A stretch of DNA of 64,000 bases, from assembly GCA_015056655.1 (NCBI GenBank), contig SVFV01000005.1, positions 106,287-170,286 of the forward strand, read 5' to 3'. A program made the translations under genes and the position numbers. Each line of letters starts with the position of its first letter. Within the stretch, counting starts at the first letter, position 1. Below, piece after piece: positions 1 to 7,241 of this stretch. A model generated the notes under the pieces. It ran no database searches and was not told where the DNA came from. It saw only the letters and a list, made by a program, of their open reading frames with translations. This DNA is from Butyrivibrio sp. Its GTDB lineage: Bacteria; Bacillota; Clostridia; Lachnospirales; Lachnospiraceae.

Positions 1-72
1 GAGGGAACTATGTATTCAGGGGAGATTATACATAGAGGGAACCGTGTATGGAGGAAGTCGTTTGGGGAGATT
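1..72. repeat. Imperfect direct repeats at the window edge
   Basis: The motif GAGGGAAC(T/C)(A/G)TGTAT occurs at 1-15 and again at 35-49, a 34-base step. GGGGAGATT occurs at 19-27 and 64-72. The repeats run into the left edge, so their full extent and any gene they belong to cannot be seen. Confidence 0.5.
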
Positions 73-90
73 GTTCTATATATAGAACGC

Positions 91-124
91 AAAAAGAGTT
101 AAGGATTATTCCTTAACTCTTTTT
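91..124. terminator. Bidirectional intrinsic terminator
   Basis: A perfect 14-bp inverted repeat (AAAAAGAGTTAAGG with its complement, loop ATTATT) carries an A-run on one side and a T-run on the other, so it can end transcripts from both directions. It probably serves a plus-strand gene lying off the left edge. Confidence 0.8.
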
Positions 125-185
125 GATTGCATATAAAGTAGAGTTAACCTGGTGGATCTACCCCCGTCCCTCAGGCCCATTCCAC

Positions 186-212
186 AAAAAAGAGAGAGCA
201 CATTGCTCTCTC
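186..212 (-). terminator. Intrinsic terminator of the ArpU-like gene
   Basis: Read on the minus strand, an 8-bp stem (GAGAGAGC/GCTCTCTC, 5-nt loop) is followed directly by six T. It lies two bases past the stop codon of the gene ending at 215. Confidence 0.8.
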
Positions 213-214
213 AA

Positions 215-832
215 TCAAACTGCTTCAAAACCCTTGAGCCTTAAATCGTCTCTACCCTCTTCGAGCTGGATTCGGCCAATATCTTCCTTCCTGGTATCCC
301 AGAACGAAAGGCATCTTGACCAGAAGTAAATACCGAAAAGCATAGTAGCTTCCTCTTTACGATAGGAATACTGATTCGGTGAAATATTAAGATCGATATA
401 AATATCAGTCTCTACCGGATAAGCCTCTGTAAAATAAAGCCTCTTCAAAATCTTATAATACAAAGTTCCTTCTGCAGAACCTGTTGAACTCTTTTTCTTT
501 TCCTCAGCACTAAAAGACTTAATCTGTTCGAGCGTATCATAAAGAATATCTGCAGTCTTCTCATCATTTAAGATCTGCATAACCATTTTGTTGACAGTGA
601 TCTCACTGATTTCTTCTTTACTGATAAATGATCTGTACAGATACGGTATCATATCCTTCATAGGAACCTTTCCAGCAAGTGAAAAGTCGAAGAAATCCGG
701 CCCAAAAATGCACTCTCTGTGACATTCCAGAATCTTCTTTATATTCCTATATGTTTTGTCATCGTAATTAACATCAAATACAGAACCTGCTCGCTGTATG
801 TGTCTTCTAGCCTTAGTGTTTTTCTCTGTCAT
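215..832 (-). CDS. ArpU/RinA-like putative transcriptional regulator
   Basis: A 205-residue soluble, charged protein. I chose the ATG at 832 because GAGGGAGG lies 4-5 bases before it; an earlier in-frame Met at 853 has no such site. The C-terminal third (LYYKILKRLYF, then DLNISPNQYSYRKEEA, then LFGIYFW) has the layout of phage late-gene regulators of the ArpU/RinA family: a Tyr-rich helix, a helix-turn-helix read as a sigma-region-4-like fold, and a closing aromatic helix. It is longer than typical ArpU proteins (about 140 residues), and the N-terminal 120 residues match nothing I recognise. It stands alone with its own terminator and no other phage gene in view. The call rests on pattern resemblance only; it could be a host protein of unknown role. 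Confidence 0.5.
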   Translation of the reverse strand: MTEKNTKARRHIQRAGSVFDVNYDDKTYRNIKKILECHRECIFGPDFFDFSLAGKVPMKDMIPYLYRSFISKEEISEITVNKMVMQILNDEKTADILYDTLEQIKSFSAEEKKKSSTGSAEGTLYYKILKRLYFTEAYPVETDIYIDLNISPNQYSYRKEEATMLFGIYFWSRCLSFWDTRKEDIGRIQLEEGRDDLRLKGFEAV

Positions 833-1185
833 ATTTCCTCCCTCAGAACACATAGGTTTTACAAGCCAAGTTCCCCCTCTTATATAATTCCCTCTAGAAT
901 ACTTTATAAAAAATTTATGAACAAATTATGACATTTTTATAAATAACTTAATATTTTCGTAATTTTGTAAATAAAAAAGCAATAATTTACGATAAAACGA
1001 TATTTTATGCAATTTTCATGCTTTTTCGTGTATAATATCTCATTTTATTGATTAAAAATGAAATAATTTATCAAATCACGATTTGATTTCCTTCGTTTTT
1101 GCCTTAAATTGTTACAAATTCGTTAAAAATGCATGACGCAACATACCTATTTTACCAAATCATCAGCAAATGCTCAATAAAAAGC
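833..1185. other. AT-rich intergenic region without a gene
   Basis: About 350 bases, strongly AT-rich and full of stops in all frames. It must hold the promoter of the minus-strand gene starting at 832; TTGTTC-17-TATTCT read on the minus strand near 900-925 is a weak candidate only. A short palindrome, AAATCACGATTT, sits near 1074. No RNA gene was recognised. Confidence 0.5.
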
Positions 1186-1186
1186 T

Positions 1187-1229
1187 AAAAAAATGGACTT
1201 TACTATACCCCAGGCATAATAAAGTCCAT
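1187..1229 (-). terminator. Intrinsic terminator of the GntR-ABC operon
   Basis: ATGGACTTTA at 1193 pairs with TAAAGTCCAT ending at 1229. On the minus strand the stem is followed by a run of T. It lies just after the stop of the ABC permease gene. Confidence 0.85.
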
Positions 1230-1235
1230 GGATTA

Positions 1236-3440
1236 TTACTTGTTTGATACCAGACTCACCCAGCCTGCTTCAGGGTTTACCTCATAGAAAGCTTCATTTT
1301 CGATACTCTCTTTATAAGCCTCATGCATCACATCCCTAAGACTCTGAGGAAGTTCTTCTACATCAGAGACATTTATATAGATAGGATCATAGCCGGTTTT
1401 CCCTGGTCCATGTGCATAGAAATATCCACCGTATGAATCCTTTTTGTTTAAATAAAATGTATTATACAAATTACTGGGTTCTGAATTCTCAAGGACTGTC
1501 TTTATCTCATCTTTGTCAGCAGTCTCCCAACTAAAGTCCTCCTCACCATAGAACCATACTTCCAGAGTACCAATGGTATCTCCACCATTACTCCATACAG
1601 ATGAAACTCCATTTGTCTCAAGGAACTGATTTAAATTTTTGTAGGAAGGATAGACAAATAGATTTGCAAAGTCCTCTCCCCGCTTATTGTTGATGTCATC
1701 GTGTAAAAAGAGTTCCATTGTAGGCATCTGTCCTCTGATTTCATCAGCAGTCTGGGCCAGAATATCCTTTTTATAAGCTTCAAGGAATTCTTTTCTCTGC
1801 TCTTCAGAAAGCTGATAAGTATGCTCACCATCCAGATCTGTACACTTTACAGAAGTAAAATCATTAGCTGATGCGTTCAAAAGACCATAGGTTCCATACT
1901 TGAATTCCTCGCTGTTATAAATAGCATCATAATCAGCAGCAATTTCCTCGTCTGCAACATTCATGAAAAATCTTCTGTAAATGGATTTTCCACTCTTCAA
2001 ATCCCATCTGACTTCAAATGTATATCTTTTCTGCTCTTCTTCAGCTTCATCATCAATAAGTTCATAGTAATCCTTATCCCTGAGAATGCTCTTAAGTCTG
2101 TTTTCTTTAGCCCACTTTGCACCATCGATAGTAATGGGTTCAACCTTTGACATATCAGTCATCTTCATATTTTTAAACTGATATGAATCAGCAAATACCT
2201 GAGTAGGATATACATCAAAGGTCATCTGTTCCTTGTCCGTTACCCAAAGATGTCCAACGCCATAAGTACTTGAAACACCTACGCTTGCAACCCTGTCAGT
2301 CCTGGGGAGCCAGCTGTCATACTTGAAAGGATCAAATATAAAGATTGATACGATAATCGCTACAATTCCAGTGGAAATAAGAAGTGTATCAATGTTTGAT
2401 AAGCAAGCCTTAAAATCAAATTCAAATATTGTCTCAATCACAGCGTGTGTGATGATAAGTCCGCAGACAAGTCCGAATATAAAGCCAACAAACTTATTTG
2501 AAAGCTCCCAGAACATAAGGCCTGAATAAAGTGAAATCACAACTGATATGATACACTTTATAAACGGCTTTGTTTTTCTAAATGAGATGGCTTTTCCTGC
2601 TGCCTCTGAAGGTCTTTTCTTTATCAGAAATCTCGTTGCAAAGTACAATACAACTGTCAAAACAAGAGCTACCAACACAGGTACAAGCTGTATGATTTCA
2701 AACCCTGAAAATCTAAGCTCATTCATGGCATTAACAACCCTGACGATAATAAGGATTGGTGAAAGATATCCATCTACACCTATATCATGCTCAAAGCTTG
2801 AATAGCTAAAGAAGAACTCCTCCATATAAGTGTGAAAAGCAAAGTAGATTGCAGGTCCTACAGTTGCAAAGGTTCCTGCAGCAAGTGCAGCAATAACAAC
2901 ATGTCCTGTCAGCACAGCCGCCAGTGTACATGTGAAGTAGCACATGCAATAGCAGATAAGAGTTGAAATTCCGCTAAGCAGTATTGCAGGTATTGTTGAA
3001 ACCGGAACAAAGCCCTTTGTAACTCCAAGCATTATTACAAAGAAGTGGCATATCACATAAGGAATTACAAAAATGATTATTCCGTTTAGTGAAGCTACGT
3101 CAAAAAGCTTTTCTCTTTTTACAGGAAGTGATCCATAAAGATCTGTTGACCTTGAATCAAACAAATATGACATTCCCTGTATAGCATTTATAAATGAAAG
3201 TCCGATCACTATTAAAAGTACCGTGATGCCAGCTCCGCTAGCCGCGTTCTTATAAAAAGCGTCTATTACATCGGCTATTGTTGTGCGCTGCAATGCCAGT
3301 CTGCTCTCGTAGGAGCTGCATATAAGCATTGCAAATACTATCTGTGCAAAGAAGTTCCCTGCGATTGTGAGGGCAATCGGCCAAAGCCTTCTTTTTCTAT
3401 TTTCAGAACATAAATCAACAAATAATCTTTTTGATGTCAT
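1236..3440 (-). CDS. ABC transporter permease with large extracytoplasmic/C-terminal domain
   Basis: A 734-residue protein. The N-terminal half (about 20-390) holds some ten hydrophobic segments. The second half is hydrophilic and rich in charged and aromatic residues (for example WFYGEEDFSWE), and closes without a membrane segment. This is the design of large permeases partnered by YtrA/GntR-controlled ABC ATPases in Lachnospiraceae. The start overlaps the ATPase gene by 26 bases, which suggests translational coupling. The substrate is unknown; relatives are linked to antimicrobial-peptide or envelope-stress export, but nothing in the sequence decides this. An operon terminator follows immediately. 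Confidence 0.8.
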   Translation of the reverse strand: MTSKRLFVDLCSENRKRRLWPIALTIAGNFFAQIVFAMLICSSYESRLALQRTTIADVIDAFYKNAASGAGITVLLIVIGLSFINAIQGMSYLFDSRSTDLYGSLPVKREKLFDVASLNGIIIFVIPYVICHFFVIMLGVTKGFVPVSTIPAILLSGISTLICYCMCYFTCTLAAVLTGHVVIAALAAGTFATVGPAIYFAFHTYMEEFFFSYSSFEHDIGVDGYLSPILIIVRVVNAMNELRFSGFEIIQLVPVLVALVLTVVLYFATRFLIKKRPSEAAGKAISFRKTKPFIKCIISVVISLYSGLMFWELSNKFVGFIFGLVCGLIITHAVIETIFEFDFKACLSNIDTLLISTGIVAIIVSIFIFDPFKYDSWLPRTDRVASVGVSSTYGVGHLWVTDKEQMTFDVYPTQVFADSYQFKNMKMTDMSKVEPITIDGAKWAKENRLKSILRDKDYYELIDDEAEEEQKRYTFEVRWDLKSGKSIYRRFFMNVADEEIAADYDAIYNSEEFKYGTYGLLNASANDFTSVKCTDLDGEHTYQLSEEQRKEFLEAYKKDILAQTADEIRGQMPTMELFLHDDINNKRGEDFANLFVYPSYKNLNQFLETNGVSSVWSNGGDTIGTLEVWFYGEEDFSWETADKDEIKTVLENSEPSNLYNTFYLNKKDSYGGYFYAHGPGKTGYDPIYINVSDVEELPQSLRDVMHEAYKESIENEAFYEVNPEAGWVSLVSNK

Positions 3441-4317
3441 ATCCCTTTACCCCCGTTTCACTAATAAAAATCTCCTCCAATGACAGTGGAAGCATCTCCA
3501 TGTAAATGGGGCTCTCCGCTCTCATAATCTCCTCTATCTCCTCCTCTGTTCCTCTCACTGTAAGAGTAAAGAGCTTACCTCTGTTCTCCTCAGTAATAAC
3601 GCAGAGCTGCTTCATAGCACTTTCCTTGCTTTCATCATCCCTGAATACGCACTGAAGCTTATGTACATCCGCCTTAGCATCATCCAGATTCTTGGAAAGG
3701 ATAATTCCTCCCTTATGAAGAAGTCCAACATTATCGCATATATCCTCAAGCTCTCTAAGGTTATGAGATGCAATTATTGGAGTGAATTTTCTTGTAGCCA
3801 TATCACCTGCAAAAAGGCTCTTTACTGCCTGTCTCATAACAGGATCAAGGCCGTCAAATGTCTCATCGCAAAACAGATATCTTGTCAGAGCACTGACACC
3901 AAGAATTACGCTGAGCTGTTTTTTCATACCCTTTGAGAAGGTACTGATCTTTCTGTTTTTCTCCAGTTCGAATCTCCCCATGAGCTCATCAAAGCGCTGC
4001 ATGCTGAAATTCTTATAAATCTTCTGATAAAATGTAGCCATTTCTGCAGGAGTAGTATTCGCGAAAAAGGCTGTATCATCTGAGATATAGAAGAAATCTT
4101 CCTTTACCTCAGGATTTTCAAATATCTCTTTTCCATCAATTGTTATACTTCCCTTATCCGGCTTAAGGATACCGGCTGCCATTCTAAGGAAAGTACTTTT
4201 TCCTGCTCCGTTTGTCCCAATGAGTCCAAATACCTGACCATCCTCAATAGTCAGATCAAGTCCTTTTATCGCCACAATATTATCAAAGCTTTTAGATAAA
4301 TTCTGTGCTTTTATCAT
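3415..4317 (-). CDS. ABC transporter ATP-binding protein (YtrB/BcrA-like)
   Basis: A 300-residue ATPase of the antibiotic/bacitracin-export type. The Walker A motif GTNGAGKST is near residues 34-42. The signature region is degenerate, reading STFSKGMKKQLSV, a form usual in YtrB-like proteins. The Walker B segment LFCDETFDGLD and the switch His in IIASHNLRELED are present. The C-terminal 90 residues form the usual accessory domain. It follows a GntR regulator by about 60 bases and overlaps the permease gene, so ATPase and permease almost certainly form one exporter. The start ATG follows GGAGGAGAAACAAGTC. Confidence 0.9.
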   Translation of the reverse strand: MIKAQNLSKSFDNIVAIKGLDLTIEDGQVFGLIGTNGAGKSTFLRMAAGILKPDKGSITIDGKEIFENPEVKEDFFYISDDTAFFANTTPAEMATFYQKIYKNFSMQRFDELMGRFELEKNRKISTFSKGMKKQLSVILGVSALTRYLFCDETFDGLDPVMRQAVKSLFAGDMATRKFTPIIASHNLRELEDICDNVGLLHKGGIILSKNLDDAKADVHKLQCVFRDDESKESAMKQLCVITEENRGKLFTLTVRGTEEEIEEIMRAESPIYMEMLPLSLEEIFISETGVKGYDIKKIIC

Positions 4318-4378
4318 GACTTGTTTCTCCTCCGTTCACCTTTCTTCGTCAGCCAAATTATATTGTAAATAGGTGCAT

Positions 4379-4744
4379 TCAGCCGTTATAGTTTTCCTTC
4401 ACGTAATCAGTTATCTCTTTTTGCTTCAGCTGCAAAGTAGCTGCCTTTTGCAAAAGCTCCTCCAGCTCATCAAAAAACTCTTTTCTCTTTGCCGGCATTA
4501 CTTCTGCTACCCCTGTGGCAAATCTACCTCTTCCAGATACTGAATAGCAAAATCCCCTCTGTTCCAAGTTATCGTAGGCCTTCTGAATCGTATTAGGATT
4601 TATTGAAAGCTCTACAGCAAGAGATCTGACTGAAGGAAGCGCCTCATCAGCTCCTATGGCACCGCATAGGATAAGCTCTTCCAGCTTTGCTGATATCTGT
4701 TCATATATTGGTCTCTTATCTCTGAAATCAATTTGTATCAGCAT
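4379..4744 (-). CDS. GntR family (YtrA subfamily) transcriptional regulator
   Basis: A 121-residue protein with an N-terminal GntR winged helix (PIYEQISAKLEELI, then LPSVRSLAVELSINPNTIQKAY, then LEQRGFCYSVSGRGRF) and a short helical tail instead of a full effector domain, the size and shape of YtrA. It is first in an operon with an ABC ATPase and permease. GGAGGTAG gives a strong ribosome site before the ATG. Half-sites TGTACTA/TAGTACA between its promoter and start codon indicate self-repression. By analogy with YtrA it likely derepresses the exporter under envelope or antibiotic stress. Confidence 0.9.
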   Translation of the reverse strand: MLIQIDFRDKRPIYEQISAKLEELILCGAIGADEALPSVRSLAVELSINPNTIQKAYDNLEQRGFCYSVSGRGRFATGVAEVMPAKRKEFFDELEELLQKAATLQLKQKEITDYVKENYNG

Positions 4745-4754
4745 TCCTACCTCC

Positions 4755-4793
4755 TGTACTATGAATACTTACTGTACTATGTCAATTAGTACA
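4755..4793 (-). promoter_or_regulatory. Probable GntR/YtrA operator (three half-sites)
   Basis: TGTACTA (4773-4779) and TAGTACA (4787-4793) form a perfect 7-bp inverted repeat with 7 bases between. A third copy, TGTACTATG at 4755-4763, repeats the half-site 18 bases away in direct orientation. All lie between the -10 box and the start codon of the regulator, where binding would block the operon. Confidence 0.75.
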
Positions 4794-4798
4794 CTTAA

Positions 4799-4827
4799 TT
4801 TATATAATGTTTTCATCTCCTTGTCAA
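4799..4827 (-). promoter_or_regulatory. Sigma-A-type promoter of the GntR-ABC operon
   Basis: On the minus strand TTGACA (4822-4827) is separated by exactly 17 bases from TATAAA (4799-4804). The operator half-sites start right after the -10 box. Confidence 0.85.
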
Positions 4828-4869
4828 CAAATATCTTAAAAAGTTTATGAAAAACGCTCTTTTTACGCG

Positions 4870-4900
4870 AAAAACGGAGGCTGTCATCCAGCCTCCGTTT
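4870..4900 (-). terminator. Intrinsic terminator after hemZ
   Basis: A 12-bp stem, AAACGGAGGCTG with its complement, is followed on the minus strand by TTTTT. It lies just after the hemZ stop codon. Confidence 0.9.
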
Positions 4901-4914
4901 ACTTAATCACTGTA

Positions 4915-6474
4915 TTATTTATTCCCAAACAGTTCTCTTTTTCTTCCGATCATCTCGTCGATTTTCTCGATGTAAAGCTTTACATCCTTTACATTATCAC
5001 ATCTTTCGATTCTGCCATCACCATACACTCTCTTGGTTACTGTGCCTGCACCAAGAGCAACGATAGACTGCACCTCTTCCATCATAAGGATGTTGTAGAT
5101 ACCAGCTTTTCCTTCCTCAGCATAGCCTGTATTTTCAAGGTTTCCTGAGATGTTCTTCTGCCTGTACATATAGTACGGTGTAAGCCCCATTCTGGCAGCA
5201 CCTTCTCTTGCGATATCCATCATCCTTCCGGTATCTCCCTCAAGAAAATATCCATTAGTCCTGATGTGCTCAGCAAGTCTTGATCCCCTCTTTACGGAAA
5301 GGCTGTGTACTGTAAGGTCATTTGGTCTGAGCTTTTCAATCTCCTCCATGGTGTGACGGACATCAGCTTCTGTTTCTCCGGGAAGTCCCAGAATAATATC
5401 CATGTTGATATTGTCAAAGCCCTCTTCTCTGGCGAAATTGTAGGCTTCTATAAACTGTTCTACTGTATGCTGTCTTCCGATTCTCTTTAGAGTTTCATTA
5501 CTCATGGTCTGCGGATTAACTGATATTCTGTCAACTCCGCATTCTTTCATGGCTTTAAGCTTATCTCTGGTAATGGAATCAGGACGTCCTGATTCAACAG
5601 TAAACTCTCTGCAGCCAGACAAATCAATCTTATCACCAAGATAGGTAATAAGCCTTCTCATCTCATCAGGCTCAAGTGTTGTAGGCGTTCCTCCACCTAT
5701 ATATACAGAGTTAACCTTCTTACCCTTAAAAGCCTCTGCCACATAATCAATCTCTTTTTCAAGGCAGCTAAGATATGTGCCAACTGTCTTTTTCCAGGTT
5801 GCTATAGGAAAAGATGTAAATGAGCAATATAGGCATGTTGTGGGACAGAACGGAATTCCAAGATAGATACTGTAATTGCCATCATAGTTGATGTCATCCA
5901 TTATCTTCTTTTCACGAACAGCTATATTGTAAGCAAGGTCAATCTTCTCTTCGGATACAAAGAAGGTTCCTCGCATGTAATCTCTGATCTCAGGCTCAGA
6001 CTTATTCTCATAGAGCATCTGCATTGGTATTCTGGTTGGTCTTATTCCAGTAAGTGATCCCCAGGGAAGCTCATGTCCAACCTCAGTGCACAGCTCTCTG
6101 TACATAAGCTGCTTAAGAGCATTCTTGGGAGTTGAAAGAGAACTTGCTCTTCCATTTGTTGAGCTCTCAGAGACCTCTTTAGAAGAGTTCTCCTCACTGT
6201 CACTTTCAGCAGCTTCTTCTACTGCCTCTTTGTCGCACTCTGCACTGACCTTTCGCACAATCTCACCATTATGGAGGATTTCCATATTGATAAGGCCATC
6301 CTTTGTTGCATATTCCAGACGCATGGAAAGCTTTAAGTCTTCACTTACCACATCCTTTTTTGCCTCCAGCTCCTCCTTTGTCAGAACAGAAACATCTTCA
6401 GCTGGATAAAAAGCCTTCACCAGTGAGTGAATATCGTATTTAAATCTATCTTCATTTATTTCAACAAGTATCAT
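4915..6474 (-). CDS. hemZ: Coproporphyrinogen dehydrogenase-like radical SAM protein HemZ
   Basis: A 519-residue radical SAM protein. The 4Fe-4S/SAM motif CPTTCLYC (CxxxCxxC) lies near residue 208, followed by the glycine-rich GGGTPTT SAM-binding segment and NMDIILGLPGE typical of HemN-like enzymes. The long N-terminal domain of about 190 residues, with LPWGSLTGIRPTR before the radical SAM core, distinguishes HemZ from HemN/HemW. Residues about 85-110 are an acidic, Ser-rich low-complexity stretch. HemZ proteins are annotated as oxygen-independent coproporphyrinogen oxidases, though many carriers lack haem synthesis, so the reaction is uncertain. It closes the apt-rel-MBL run. The Shine-Dalgarno before its ATG is weak (AAG only). 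Confidence 0.88.
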   Translation of the reverse strand: MILVEINEDRFKYDIHSLVKAFYPAEDVSVLTKEELEAKKDVVSEDLKLSMRLEYATKDGLINMEILHNGEIVRKVSAECDKEAVEEAAESDSEENSSKEVSESSTNGRASSLSTPKNALKQLMYRELCTEVGHELPWGSLTGIRPTRIPMQMLYENKSEPEIRDYMRGTFFVSEEKIDLAYNIAVREKKIMDDINYDGNYSIYLGIPFCPTTCLYCSFTSFPIATWKKTVGTYLSCLEKEIDYVAEAFKGKKVNSVYIGGGTPTTLEPDEMRRLITYLGDKIDLSGCREFTVESGRPDSITRDKLKAMKECGVDRISVNPQTMSNETLKRIGRQHTVEQFIEAYNFAREEGFDNINMDIILGLPGETEADVRHTMEEIEKLRPNDLTVHSLSVKRGSRLAEHIRTNGYFLEGDTGRMMDIAREGAARMGLTPYYMYRQKNISGNLENTGYAEEGKAGIYNILMMEEVQSIVALGAGTVTKRVYGDGRIERCDNVKDVKLYIEKIDEMIGRKRELFGNK

Positions 6475-6501
6475 AAATCTTAGTGCTTTCTAATTCTCAA
6501 A

Positions 6502-7185
6502 TTAAACAAAACTGTTGTACTTCTTCTCATAACCAATAGTGGTTATATCATTATGTCCAGGATAAACGATGGTTTTCTCAGGCAGAGTAAAGAGCTTTTC
6601 TCTGATTGACCTTGAAAGCGTAGCAGCTGAGCCTAAAGGAAAATCAGTTCTTCCTACAGAGCCTTCAAACAAGGTATCTCCGCTTATGACAATTCCATCA
6701 TCCTCGAAATAATAGCAGCAGCTTCCCTCTGTATGTCCAGGGGTCTCAAATACCTTAAATTTAAAGCCTGCTGCCTCGCAGACATCACCCTCATGCACAT
6801 ATCCATCAGGCTTTACTGTATAGCTCTGTCCAACGAACTGTGCTGAAAGATTAAGGAATGGATCCTCGCAGTACTTCTTGTCCTTCTCGCAGACATATAC
6901 CTTCGCACCAGAAAGCTCGCGCAGCTTATCTACTCCAAGAAAATGATCAAAATGAGCATGGGTCAGATAGATGGCTTCAACCTTATAACCGCGATTTGCA
7001 AGCTCGTCGTAGATCAGCTCTCCCCTGTCAGCAGGGTCAAAGAAAACGCAGGGAGTGGGATCATCATAGTGAACTCCCCTGCTGTGATCTCTTCCATCCT
7101 CTTTATAAACAAAATAGCAGTTAGTCTGCACCATTCCAAGGAGCATAGACCCAACTGCTGCTTTTCCGATTTCTCTTTCTGCCAT
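6502..7185 (-). CDS. MBL-fold metallohydrolase (glyoxalase II-like)
   Basis: A 227-residue metallo-beta-lactamase-fold hydrolase. The metal motif THAHFDH, a later His in PGHTEGS, the bridging Asp in ISGDTLFEGSVGRTDFP and the final YPGHND His are all present, so the binuclear site is intact. The family cleaves thioesters such as hydroxyacyl-glutathione; the natural substrate here is unknown. I start it at the ATG at 7185, which has GAGAGG four bases upstream; a TTG at 7245 would extend the frame and overlap the rel stop but lacks a ribosome site. It sits between rel and hemZ, a neighbourhood common in clostridia. Confidence 0.87.
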   Translation of the reverse strand: MAEREIGKAAVGSMLLGMVQTNCYFVYKEDGRDHSRGVHYDDPTPCVFFDPADRGELIYDELANRGYKVEAIYLTHAHFDHFLGVDKLRELSGAKVYVCEKDKKYCEDPFLNLSAQFVGQSYTVKPDGYVHEGDVCEAAGFKFKVFETPGHTEGSCCYYFEDDGIVISGDTLFEGSVGRTDFPLGSAATLSRSIREKLFTLPEKTIVYPGHNDITTIGYEKKYNSFV

Positions 7186-7241
7186 ATTACCTCTCTTCAA
7201 AAAATCATCAGGCAGAGAACCCTGCTTAAAGCACAGTTTCC

